Source of the DNA: Planctomycetota bacterium
Lineage (GTDB): Bacteria > Planctomycetota > Phycisphaerae > WQYP01 > JAJZKY01
DNA length: 11,178 bases
NCBI GenBank assembly: GCA_021803885.1
Contig: JAJZKY010000086.1
Span: 1-11,178 of the forward strand
Direction: 5' to 3'
Shown here: positions 1-6,279 of the stretch, one piece after another
Layout: each line of letters begins with the position of its first letter
How positions within the stretch are numbered: the first letter of the stretch is position 1
The notes under the pieces: model-generated
Seen by the model: only the letters and a program-made list of their open reading frames with translations
Databases searched by the model: none
Told to the model about the DNA's origin: nothing
Program-made: the position numbers and the translations under genes

Positions 1-2
1 TC

Positions 3-2492
3 CTCCAGCAGTTGCAGCAACTGGGGATATTGCGGGCCAGCGGTCATGAGCATCTCAACGGGTGCGTGGTGATACCGATTCTCGATGCACATGGCAACAT
101 CACACAGATGTACGGGCGGAAGATTACGGCGAACTTACGGGAAGGTACGGCGTTGCATATGTATCTGCCGGGAGAGCATCGGGCGGTATGGAATGCTGCG
201 GCGTTGAAGCAGCGGAAGGAATGGCTGTTGTGCGAATCGCTGATCGACGCCCTGACACTGTGGTGCGCGGGGTTCCGCAACGTGACGTGCAGTTACGGAG
301 TCAACGGGTTTACGGCGGCACACAGGCAACTGCTGGAGGAAGTAAAGCCGCAGCGCATGGTGATCTGCTATGACAACGATGAAGCCGGCAACACGGCGGC
401 GGAAAGATTGACGCCACAGCTTACCGCCCGTGGCATCACGGTGCTGCGTGCCAGATTGCCGGCGGGACAGGACATCAACGATGCGGCCTGTGCTAACCGG
501 GACGCCACCGCGGCCCTGGCGATCGTATTGGAATCCGCGCCGTGCAGTCCGGACAGCGAACCGGATATTATTGAATCATTGCCGGCATCGGCCGTGGATA
601 CAGGGTCGGCCTGGCCTCCTTCTTTAGCCGCTCCTGTGGCCGCCGATCCGGCGGAAGCAGCTAAAGAAAAAAGCCCGACGGCACCGGTGTCAAGCGTGCC
701 CGAGAACACACCGGCGTCAGCGCCGCAAGCAGAGGCTCCGCCTGATTCCCGCACAGGCCGGGCCGGGCCGGCAGTCGGCGAGGAAGCGATCTTTACCTTT
801 GGACAACGGCAGTGGCGGGTGCGTGGCATCGGGAAGAATCTGTCTTTTGATACATTGCGTGTGCAGTTGCGCATCCTGGTGCACAGTGGCGAGAATGACA
901 AATTCCATCTGGACACACTGGATTTATGTAATGCCAAACACCGGCAGAGCTTTATCGTCCAGGCCCATGGGGAAACCGACTTGGACGCCGATCTGCTCAA
1001 GGGCGATCTGGGCCGGGTGCTGTTAAAGGCGGAGGAATTACAGGAACAATGCATCCGCCAAAGCCTTGAGCCACAGCAGAAACAAGTTGTCATCGGCGAA
1101 GCCGAACGGGAAGCGGCCCTGGCGTTGCTTAAGGATCCGAACCTGCTGGAACGTATTGTGGCGGATTTTGACCGTTGCGGGGTGGTGGGCGAACAAATCA
1201 ACAAACTGACCGGCTACCTGGCGGCGACCAGCCGGAAACTGGATGCTCCGCTGGCGGTGATCATTCAGAGCACCAGCGCGGCTGGCAAATCCAGCCTCAT
1301 GGAGGCGATTCTGGCGTTTATTCCCGAGGAACATCGAATCAAGTATTCGGCCATGACCGGTCAGAGCCTGTATTACCTGGGCGATATGGATCTGCAACAC
1401 AAGATACTGGCCATTGTGGAGGAGGAAGGCGCGCGCCGTGCCGGTTATGCGATCAAGCTCTTGCAGAGCGAAGGGGAATTGACCATCGCCAGTACGGGCA
1501 AGGATCCGCAGACAGGCAGGATGGTCACGCAGGAGTACCACGTGGCCGGGCCGGTGATGATCATGCTGACGACCACGGCGATCGATATTGATGAAGAACT
1601 ATTAAACCGCTGCCTGGTATTGAGCGTCGATGAAAGCCGGCAGCAGACCCGGGCCATCCACAATCTGCAGCGCCAGGCCCGGACATTGGAGGGTCTGAAG
1701 GGCAAAATGGAGCGTGCGGCGATTCTGGCAGTGCACCGCAACGCCCAAAGGCTGCTGCGGCCATTGCAGGTGGTCAATCCTTATGCGCGGCAACTGACGT
1801 TCCTGGATGACCGCACACGCACCCGGCGGGACCATACCAAGTACCTGGCGCTGATCGAGGCCATTGCGTTATTGCATCAGTACCAGCGGCCCATCAGGGC
1901 CATCGGCAAAGTGCAATACATTGAAGTCACGCCGGGTGACATTGCCGCGGCGAACCGGATCGCCGGGGAGGTGCTGGGGCGTTCTCTGGACGAACTGCCG
2001 CCGCAGACGCGGCGACTGCTGTCTTTGATCCACGAACATGTCAGCGGAGAATGCAAACGGCTTAAGCAGGCCCCATGCGATTACCGCTTCAGCCGGCGGG
2101 ATGTGCGGCAGGCAGTGGGGTGGACGGACTTCCAGGTGCGGGTGCATCTGGAACGGTTGACGCAGATGGAATACGTGCTGGTGCACCGTGGCAGGCGGGG
2201 CCAGAGCTTTGTGTATGAACTGCTGTATGACGGCCAGGGCGCTGATGGTCAACCGTTCCTGATGGGGCTTATTGACGCCGCGAAGCTTGGCCAAATCGCC
2301 TACGATACCAAGTTCGAGGGGGTAAAACCGGAGTTCGAGGCCCCATTGAGGCCCCAACGAGGTGGCATTGTGCCCCCATTGAGCACCGACCCGACACCGA
2401 ATTTATCCAATATCGACGGGGCTTTGCCGTCTCCGGCGGTGCAGGATGCCGAAAATGCACGCCCACGGAGGGAAATATACGCCGTGCCGTAG
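3..2492 (+). CDS. DNA primase-helicase (TOPRIM, P-loop ATPase, winged helix), 3' part
   Basis: This is the distal part of a replication protein whose 5' end lies at 10490-11178. Joined through the terminal overlap the protein is 1015 residues (numbering below is for the joined form). The TOPRIM core shows ESLID with Glu264/Asp268 and the DND triad at 310-312 followed by EAG, the metal-binding residues for primer synthesis. A Pro/Ala-rich linker spans about 362-447. The motor domain has a Walker A-like STSAAGKSS (Gly614, Lys615, Ser616), an acidic Walker B-like AIVEEE (659-661) and an ELLNRC segment that may hold an arginine finger. A winged-helix-like region near the C-terminus (SRRDVRQAVGWTDFQVRVHLERL) probably binds DNA. 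The likely role is priming and unwinding for replication of this element. The integrase follows on the same strand after 163 bp. Bases 1-7 do not match the other copy of the overlap and may be an assembly artefact. Domain assignment is good; the exact helicase family is uncertain. Confidence 0.9.
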   Translation, partial: LQQLQQLGILRASGHEHLNGCVVIPILDAHGNITQMYGRKITANLREGTALHMYLPGEHRAVWNAAALKQRKEWLLCESLIDALTLWCAGFRNVTCSYGVNGFTAAHRQLLEEVKPQRMVICYDNDEAGNTAAERLTPQLTARGITVLRARLPAGQDINDAACANRDATAALAIVLESAPCSPDSEPDIIESLPASAVDTGSAWPPSLAAPVAADPAEAAKEKSPTAPVSSVPENTPASAPQAEAPPDSRTGRAGPAVGEEAIFTFGQRQWRVRGIGKNLSFDTLRVQLRILVHSGENDKFHLDTLDLCNAKHRQSFIVQAHGETDLDADLLKGDLGRVLLKAEELQEQCIRQSLEPQQKQVVIGEAEREAALALLKDPNLLERIVADFDRCGVVGEQINKLTGYLAATSRKLDAPLAVIIQSTSAAGKSSLMEAILAFIPEEHRIKYSAMTGQSLYYLGDMDLQHKILAIVEEEGARRAGYAIKLLQSEGELTIASTGKDPQTGRMVTQEYHVAGPVMIMLTTTAIDIDEELLNRCLVLSVDESRQQTRAIHNLQRQARTLEGLKGKMERAAILAVHRNAQRLLRPLQVVNPYARQLTFLDDRTRTRRDHTKYLALIEAIALLHQYQRPIRAIGKVQYIEVTPGDIAAANRIAGEVLGRSLDELPPQTRRLLSLIHEHVSGECKRLKQAPCDYRFSRRDVRQAVGWTDFQVRVHLERLTQMEYVLVHRGRRGQSFVYELLYDGQGADGQPFLMGLIDAAKLGQIAYDTKFEGVKPEFEAPLRPQRGGIVPPLSTDPTPNLSNIDGALPSPAVQDAENARPRREIYAVP
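8..133. repeat. Terminal direct repeat, left copy (circular contig overlap)
   Basis: These 126 bases are the same as 11053-11178, with an offset of 11,045. The reading frame is also continuous across the join (Leu190 of the joined primase is at 12 and again at 11057). An exact end overlap of this length is what short-read assemblers leave on a circular molecule. A head-to-tail tandem copy of the element would look the same. Bases 1-7 differ from the corresponding 11046-11052. Confidence 0.9.
620..673. repeat. Inverted repeat/hairpin within the primase linker
   Basis: TTCTTTAGC (620-628) is complementary to GCTAAAGAA (659-667), extended by two more pairs across one mismatch. Inside lies a second short stem, CCGCC against GGCGG. 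In the protein it encodes the low-complexity linker around SLAAPVAADPAEAAKEK. The right arm, AGCAGCTAAAGAAAAAA, is almost the same 17-mer as at 2608-2624 and 3794-3810, so this is one copy of an element-wide repeat rather than coding constraint alone. Confidence 0.55.
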
Positions 2493-2554
2493 TCGTAGCG
2501 GGTATGTGTTGATCGTAGCGTATATGTGTGGGGTCTTATTATTTATTTATTTTA
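2493..2554. other. Tandem 20-bp repeat plus AT-rich tract (candidate origin or attachment region)
   Basis: Immediately after the primase stop there are two head-to-tail 20-bp units, 2493-2512 and 2513-2532, sharing TCGTAGCG and TATGTGT in register (16 of 20 positions). They are followed by TTATTATTTATTTATTTTA (2536-2554), the most AT-rich tract I noticed in this GC-rich molecule. Iteron-like repeats beside an easily melted tract are typical of plasmid origins; repeats beside an integrase gene can also be recombinase arm sites. With only two units neither reading can be settled from sequence. Confidence 0.4.
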
Positions 2555-2625
2555 GCTGCTCTGCTCTTAGCTGCCCGTCAGTGCGCAAGGTGTTGATCCG
2601 GGGGAAAAGCGGCTAAAGAAAAAAG
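2550..2625. repeat. Inverted copies of the TTTAGCNGCT / AGCNGCTAAA motif upstream of the integrase
   Basis: TTTTAGCTGCTC (2550-2561) and TCTTAGCTGCCC lie on the plus strand, and AGCGGCTAAAGAAAAAA (2608-2624) is their near reverse complement, ending 31 bp before the integrase start. The arms could fold or form paired protein-binding sites. The same two half-motifs occur as an inverted pair in the primase linker and, in reversed order, at the start of toxin gene A. Confidence 0.45.
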
Positions 2626-2655
2626 TTGGCGGCCTTTATCCAGGGGATGTTCATC

Positions 2656-3756
2656 ATGGCGCATCGCAAATCCCGCAGTGTCAAACCGCCGGCGGGCGAT
2701 CCGTCCGATCCGCAGGGCTTCGCGGTCTTGTGCGCCGCGTTCTTCGAGTGGATGGCGGTCAAGAATTATTCCGCCCAGACGCTGGCCAACCGCCGGCATT
2801 ATCTGGGAGCGTTTGTCACATGGTGCCGGGATCGCGGCATCACCCAGCCGGTGCAGGTGACCAAGGCATTGCTGGAACGCTATCAGCGCTGGCTGTACCA
2901 CTACCGCAAGGACAATGGCCAGCCTCTGACCTTCGGCAGTCAGTTCACGCACCTGGTTCCGGTGCGGGCCTTCTTCAAATGGACGGCACGAAACAATCAC
3001 ACGCTGTACAACCCGGCGGGCGAACTGGAGATGCCCCGGCTGGAGAAACGCCTGCCCAGACATGTGCTCACGGCCAGCGAAGCCGATCGGATTCTGAGCC
3101 AGGCCAATGTGACCGATCCCCTGGGGTTGCGGGACCGGGCCATTATGGAGACATTCTATTCCACGGGGATGCGGCGGCGGGAATTGTCCACTCTGCAGCT
3201 TTACGATCTGGATATTGAACGCGGCACGATCATGATCCGCCAGGGCAAGGGGAAAAAAGACCGCATGATTCCCATCGGGGCCCGTGCCCTGGCCTGGATT
3301 GACAAGTATGTGATCGAAGTGCGACCCACGCTGGCCCGCCAGCCGGATGAGGGGATTTTGTTCCTGAGTAACCAGGGGGAAATCTTCTCGCCCAACCGTC
3401 TGACGCAGATGGTGCGGGAGTATGTGGAAAAGGCCGAACTGGGCAAGACCGGGTCGTGCCATCTGTTCCGGCACACCATGGCCACGCTGATGCTGGAGGG
3501 CGGAGCGGACATAAGATTTATCCAGGCGATGCTGGGGCATGCGGAGTTATCGACCACGCAGATTTATACCCAGGTGTCCATTCGCAAGCTCAAAGAGATT
3601 CACTCCCTGGCGCATCCGGCGCGGCTGGAGAAGGCGTCGGCTCCGCCGGGCAGGACGCAACCAACCACAGCGCCGTCGGCGGATCATGCGCCCACCGGCA
3701 CGCCGGCAGCCGACTCCGCATCATCCGACCAACCGTCCAATTCATCGCCATCCTGA
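2656..3756 (+). CDS. Tyrosine recombinase/integrase (XerC/XerD-like)
   Basis: A 366-residue site-specific recombinase expected to integrate, excise or resolve this element. The N-terminal SAM-like core-binding domain covers about residues 20-110. The catalytic domain shows the full set: Arg173 in TGMR, Lys198 in GKGKKDR, His269-Leu-Phe-Arg272, His295 in LGHAEL and nucleophile Tyr304 in TTQIYTQV. I chose ATG 2656 because AGGGG at 2642-2646 sits 9 bases upstream; ATG 2647 lies directly on that Shine-Dalgarno sequence, and a TTG at 2626 is less likely. After the usual Xer end there is an added tail of about 40 residues rich in Pro, Thr, Ser and Ala, unusual for the family and similar in composition to the primase linker. 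The gene follows the primase on the same strand, and the first toxin gene starts 32 bp after its stop. The intact active site indicates a functional enzyme; its att site is not identified. Confidence 0.93.
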   Translation: MAHRKSRSVKPPAGDPSDPQGFAVLCAAFFEWMAVKNYSAQTLANRRHYLGAFVTWCRDRGITQPVQVTKALLERYQRWLYHYRKDNGQPLTFGSQFTHLVPVRAFFKWTARNNHTLYNPAGELEMPRLEKRLPRHVLTASEADRILSQANVTDPLGLRDRAIMETFYSTGMRRRELSTLQLYDLDIERGTIMIRQGKGKKDRMIPIGARALAWIDKYVIEVRPTLARQPDEGILFLSNQGEIFSPNRLTQMVREYVEKAELGKTGSCHLFRHTMATLMLEGGADIRFIQAMLGHAELSTTQIYTQVSIRKLKEIHSLAHPARLEKASAPPGRTQPTTAPSADHAPTGTPAADSASSDQPSNSSPS

Positions 3757-3775
3757 CAACTTGCCGCATCATGGG

Positions 3776-3789
3776 TAAACTATCCGTCA
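3776..3789 (+). promoter_or_regulatory. Conserved TAAA box 7 bases before the toxin A start
   Basis: GGGTAAACT precedes ATG 3789, with TAAACT at 3776-3781 and exactly 7 bases between the box and the start codon. The other two leader copies have TAAAAT (6266-6271) and TAAACC (5273-5278) at the same 7-base distance. No Shine-Dalgarno sequence is seen at any of the three. A -10-like box at this spacing would place transcription at or next to the ATG, suggesting a leaderless mRNA. No convincing -35 was found. Confidence 0.35.
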
Positions 3790-4355
3790 TGTCAGCCGCT
3801 AAAGAAAAAATATTCCCTGGGAAAATCGCCGCATGGCTGGCGGTGCTGTTTATTCTTTTAGCCGCTCTAGCCGCTCCGGTGGCGTCGGTGATTCCGGTGT
3901 GTCGGGGCCGTACATCCCAAAACCGCGCCGGGGAAAATTCCGTTGCCGCAGTGCTATTGCGCCTGACGCAAAGCTCGCAAACCCCTGATCTGCAATGGGA
4001 AAACTCCATTGGCCGATACGATTTGGCGCTGGATGATACTCTTTCCGCAGAGAATGCAGGTGCCTCGGTCATCGGGCACTACCCCGATTATGTCAATATG
4101 GCCAAAGACTTAAAGGCCAATTACTTCAGCATTCCAACCGAGCAATGGAATGCGATGAGCGAGACCCAGCGGTGGGCCGCTAATCAAAAATTCCTGGACG
4201 AAGCGATCGCGCGGGGGGATACCTTCCGGTTAGCGACACCAATTGAGAAGGTCGATCCGAGCAGTTACACCGCCAAGGAAATCCAGTATCTCACGAGCAG
4301 AGGCTATCAGATCAGCGCCGACCGCACTAGCCTAATTCCGCCGATGGGGAGGTGA
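3789..4355 (+). CDS. Toxin A: signal-peptide-like leader fused to a polymorphic-toxin C-terminal domain
   Basis: A 188-residue protein. Residues 1-33 look like a Sec signal peptide: basic start, hydrophobic core AAWLAVLFILLAALAAP, possible cleavage after VAS. The leader resembles that of toxin B (AAP-x-AS-x-IPV, then RT-x-Q-x-R). A spacer leads to SAENAG at residues 86-91, where the toxin domain begins (about 103 residues). That domain, with VIGHYPDYV, WAANQKFLDEAI and a C-terminal TAKEIQYLTSRGYQIS, matches a tip domain I recall from the C-termini of Rhs-type polymorphic toxins; its activity is not known to me. ATG 3789 is preferred over ATG 3771 because the upstream box and spacing match the other leaders. 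The stop at 4353-4355 overlaps the immunity gene's ribosome site, so the two are probably coupled. No Rhs repeat or CdiA core is present, so this is an orphan or self-exported tip. Confidence 0.75.
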   Translation: MSAAKEKIFPGKIAAWLAVLFILLAALAAPVASVIPVCRGRTSQNRAGENSVAAVLLRLTQSSQTPDLQWENSIGRYDLALDDTLSAENAGASVIGHYPDYVNMAKDLKANYFSIPTEQWNAMSETQRWAANQKFLDEAIARGDTFRLATPIEKVDPSSYTAKEIQYLTSRGYQISADRTSLIPPMGR

Positions 4356-4359
4356 TATT

Positions 4360-4779
4360 ATGTTCCCAGCAATACCCGAACCCGTCACGAGATTTGAAGC
4401 ATTCCTGGAAGAACAGGGGCTAGCCTGCCAATCCTGCAAAGGGCCGGATCTCGCATTCTTTGGCAACACTTGTTTGCAATACGGAAACGATTTCGTCCGG
4501 ATTCGTTTAGTGTCAGATCGAAGCCTCTGGACGGTGGGCGTTGCGGACGCCGCTCGCCCCGATGAATGGTATGATGTTGGGATACTCCGCGATCTCTTGG
4601 TCGGCCTTGGTGAGGATGTGCTGCCGTTATCGGAGCAGATTGCATTTATTAGAACGAACTGGCAGGCTATTCTCGACCGTTTCAATCCGGGCCAACGCGA
4701 GGAAACACACGCACGGCTTTCGGCGTTGAGAATGGACCGGGTGAAGCGGCTTTTCCCCGCACTTCATGCTAAGAACTAA
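4360..4779 (+). CDS. Putative immunity protein A
   Basis: A 139-residue acidic, probably soluble protein without signal peptide or membrane segment. I do not recognise a named family, but its position is diagnostic: it starts 4 bases after the toxin A stop and has a near-perfect ribosome site, GGAGGTGAT (4348-4356), that overlaps that stop codon. In polymorphic toxin systems the gene directly downstream of a toxin tip encodes the cognate cytoplasmic inhibitor. Visible features include WTVGVADAARPDEWYDVGIL and a helical C-terminus (QREETHARLSALRMDRVKRLF). It is followed by a long non-coding stretch. Function is inferred from context and size rather than from a motif. Confidence 0.7.
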   Translation: MFPAIPEPVTRFEAFLEEQGLACQSCKGPDLAFFGNTCLQYGNDFVRIRLVSDRSLWTVGVADAARPDEWYDVGILRDLLVGLGEDVLPLSEQIAFIRTNWQAILDRFNPGQREETHARLSALRMDRVKRLFPALHAKN

Positions 4780-5285
4780 GGCAGGAATCGTGCTGTAGCA
4801 TCGAATGGGGCTTCATGGATGCTTGCACGTCGATGGTTTTTTTAGCCGCCCCGACGGATCGGGAATGCGCCACGGTGCACGATCATCGCCTGTGGCACCC
4901 GTCAGGCGGCGCGGGTTCCGCTCCCTCGCCGCGTGGGCGACTTGTGCTGCTCTGCCCCTGATGCGGTGTGTCGGCGGGTGCGTTTTGTGTATCGGAGCGA
5001 GCTCGACTTCCATTCTTTCCGGCGACCCAACAACGCATAAGCGAATAACAAATCAGCCCTGAGAATACAAAAAGCCTTGATTCCAACGGCTTGCGACAAT
5101 TGGATAAGTAGCCAAGCAGCGGACGGGGGCTGGATGGCCAAAAGCCGACCATTGCGTCAACGAAATCATTGAGGAATGTGGATTATATCGGAGTGGGGGT
5201 GGGACCTTGGAATCAAGAGGCGAAATAAGACTTTGGCCCGTTGTCCCTTCGAGGCCTGATTTGACACGGGCTTAAACCGGCATTG
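4780..5285. other. Non-coding stretch between immunity A and the leader remnant
   Basis: I see no convincing gene here. It holds a TTTTTTTAGCCGCCCC segment (4837-4852) related to the element-wide TTTAGCNGCT motif, the 206-bp repeat R1 (4911-5116), and about 170 bp of unassigned sequence leading to the leader remnant at 5286. Short frames across R1 on both strands resemble frames across R2 at 8978 only because the DNA is repeated. Confidence 0.6.
4911..5116. repeat. Dispersed repeat R1
   Basis: R1 aligns with R2 (8978-9173) over its whole length in direct orientation. Shared blocks include GCGGGTTCCGCTCCCTCGCC, TCGGCGGGTGC, CCCAACAACGCATA, CTGAGAATACAAAAAGCC and GATAAGTAGCCAAG, with small gaps between them. 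Each follows the last immunity gene of a block. Both copies hold a small hairpin (AAGCC/GGCTT, 5072-5076 and 5088-5092 here) with five A bases on its left, which on the minus strand reads as a weak intrinsic terminator. Confidence 0.8.
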
Positions 5286-5396
5286 ATGACAACCACGAAA
5301 ACCGAACCCATTCGTTCAAACTTGGCCGCGCTGACGGCCCCATTGTGTTTCGCGCCGATTATTCTTTTATCCACGATTGCCGCTCCGACCGCCTGA
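5286..5396 (+). pseudogene. Truncated toxin-leader remnant (third leader copy)
   Basis: A 36-codon frame encodes a basic start, a hydrophobic stretch (APIILLSTIAAP) and ends TA-stop. It resembles the leaders of toxins A and B, which read LAALAAPVAS and FAIAAPAAS at this point. The DNA also matches: ATTCTTTTA and GCCGCTCCG at 5361-5386 against 3852-3878. A TAAACC box sits 7 bases before the ATG, as in the intact copies. The stop falls where the others continue into the mature protein, so the toxin body is missing. It could be a decayed leader or an empty slot; a free short peptide is possible but less likely. Confidence 0.5.
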
Positions 5397-5480
5397 GTTT
5401 GTTGAAGTCAGTTGGTGGGAAGCGATAAGCTGCGGAAGTAAATTCGGCCCAGCGGCAAAATGCCGAAGGCGGATCGTTGG

Positions 5481-5521
5481 TTGCAACGGGGCGTATTCTA
5501 TGCTATAAAATGGCATAGGAA
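5481..5521 (+). promoter_or_regulatory. higBA promoter with overlapping inverted-repeat operator
   Basis: A -35-like TTGCAA (5481-5486) and a -10-like TATAAA (5504-5509) are separated by 17 bp. The -10 is enclosed by an inverted repeat, CTATGC (5498-5503) and GCATAG (5513-5518). This is the usual layout for autorepression by a HigA-type antitoxin. AGGA at 5518-5521 is the ribosome site for ATG 5528. Confidence 0.6.
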
Positions 5522-5527
5522 CAATGG

Positions 5528-5896
5528 ATGAAACGCACGTTTGTGGAATTTGCCGGAGTTACGCGGGTACTTAGATCGAACGGAGTGTCAGATGATGCTC
5601 TGCTTACGATGCAAAGAAGCATATTGCAGGGCGAGGGAGACCTGGTAAAAGGTTCGGGCGGCTTGCGTAAAATCCGTTGCGCAGCGCAAGGACGCGGAAA
5701 AAGCGGCGGGGTCCGGGTGCTTTTCGCTGATTATGCGGGCGTCGGCGTATGTCTTCTGGTGGCGGCGTTTGCCAAGAATGTTAAAGAAAATCTTACGCAG
5801 GCCCAACTCCAGGAATTGGCCGACTTGAAGGCCAGGTTGGATGCCCAAATGCTGCGGCGCTTTAATACACAAGGATATCATGATGAAAAAAGCTAA
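5528..5896 (+). CDS. higB: RelE/HigB-family type II toxin
   Basis: A 122-residue protein of the RelE/ParE superfamily, HigB-type subgroup. The family signature GSGGLRKIRCAAQGRGKSGGVRV at about residues 42-63 is followed by a hydrophobic strand (CLLVAAF) and KNVKENLTQAQLQELADLKARL, the usual C-terminal helix region. Members cleave mRNA, commonly on the ribosome, unless bound by antitoxin. The start ATG 5528 has AGGA 6 bases upstream; ATG 5524 is out of frame. The antitoxin gene begins inside its 3' end (toxin-first order, as in higBA), so translation is coupled. The role on this element is probably post-segregational maintenance or defence. Length is normal and the basic core residues are present, so it looks intact. 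Confidence 0.88.
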   Translation: MKRTFVEFAGVTRVLRSNGVSDDALLTMQRSILQGEGDLVKGSGGLRKIRCAAQGRGKSGGVRVLFADYAGVGVCLLVAAFAKNVKENLTQAQLQELADLKARLDAQMLRRFNTQGYHDEKS

Positions 5897-6215
5897 GGAC
5901 ACCCAATATTTTGACGAAATCAAGACGGGATTGGAAGAGGCTTTAAGCTGGGCGCAGGGGGCGAATTCCACTGTTACCGTGCGCGATGTCGAACTTCCTG
6001 ACCCGCCGCGTCCGTTAACGCCCCGGCAGATTGCTGCGATTCGCCTGAAAAAAGTGCGGGCAAGTCAGGCGGTCTTCGCCAGGGTGATGAATGCCTCTGT
6101 TCGCACTATTCATGCGTGGGAGCAGGGGCGTGGGCAACCTTCAGGCCCGGCACTCCGACTGCTGGGGCTTCTGGACCGGCACCCCGAGTTGATCCGCGAG
6201 TTCGGTCGCAAATAA
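5880..6215 (+). CDS. higA: HigA/XRE-family antitoxin
   Basis: A protein of about 111 residues that overlaps the end of higB by 17 bases. The helix-turn-helix lies near residues 50-95: ASQAVFARVMNASVRTIHAWEQGRGQPSGPALRLLGLL, a typical single XRE fold with the recognition helix at SVRTIHAWEQG. The N-terminal part is probably the toxin-neutralising arm. AAGGA at 5871-5875 is the ribosome site and supports ATG 5880 or the adjacent ATG 5883 over an upstream ATG at 5841, which would lie deep inside higB. It is expected to bind HigB and repress the promoter through the inverted repeat at 5498-5518. It ends 63 bp before the leader of toxin B. Confidence 0.86.
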   Translation: MMKKAKDTQYFDEIKTGLEEALSWAQGANSTVTVRDVELPDPPRPLTPRQIAAIRLKKVRASQAVFARVMNASVRTIHAWEQGRGQPSGPALRLLGLLDRHPELIREFGRK

Positions 6216-6265
6216 CCCATGGGCCGTTGAGGAATTGTTCCGCCGGCGAGTATGTGGCAATCGGG

Positions 6266-6279
6266 TAAAATAAAGATTA
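6266..6279 (+). promoter_or_regulatory. Conserved TAAA box 7 bases before the toxin B start
   Basis: GGGTAAAAT places TAAAAT at 6266-6271, 7 bases before ATG 6279, the same geometry as for toxin A and the leader remnant. There is no Shine-Dalgarno sequence. This favours ATG 6279 over the in-frame ATG at 6252 and hints at a leaderless transcript. Confidence 0.35.

Noticed and set aside
368..1204. 278-codon minus-strand frame opposite the primase
   Set aside because: Shadow frame, Ser/Arg/Cys-rich with no domain, lying opposite the conserved TOPRIM and linker coding sequence.
2578..3540. 320-codon minus-strand frame opposite the integrase
   Set aside because: It is the antisense shadow of a clear tyrosine recombinase in GC-rich DNA, shows no recognisable domain (His/Gln/Pro/Arg-rich), and lacks a ribosome site.
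4840..4852. T run before GCCGCC at 4835-4852 as an intrinsic terminator for immunity A
   Set aside because: On the plus strand no stable stem immediately precedes the T run; better explained as a copy of the TTTAGCNGCT motif.
5027..5045. Integron attC-like CCCAACAACGCATA in R1 and R2
   Set aside because: The RYYYAAC-like end is present, but no matching GTTRRRY partner with paired arms was found within a normal attC length, and the recombinase lacks an evident integron-integrase insertion.
4805..5062. Short frames on both strands across R1, with similar ones across R2 (8785-9117)
   Set aside because: They look alike only because the DNA is repeated; indels between R1 and R2 break the frames, and no ribosome sites or domains are seen.
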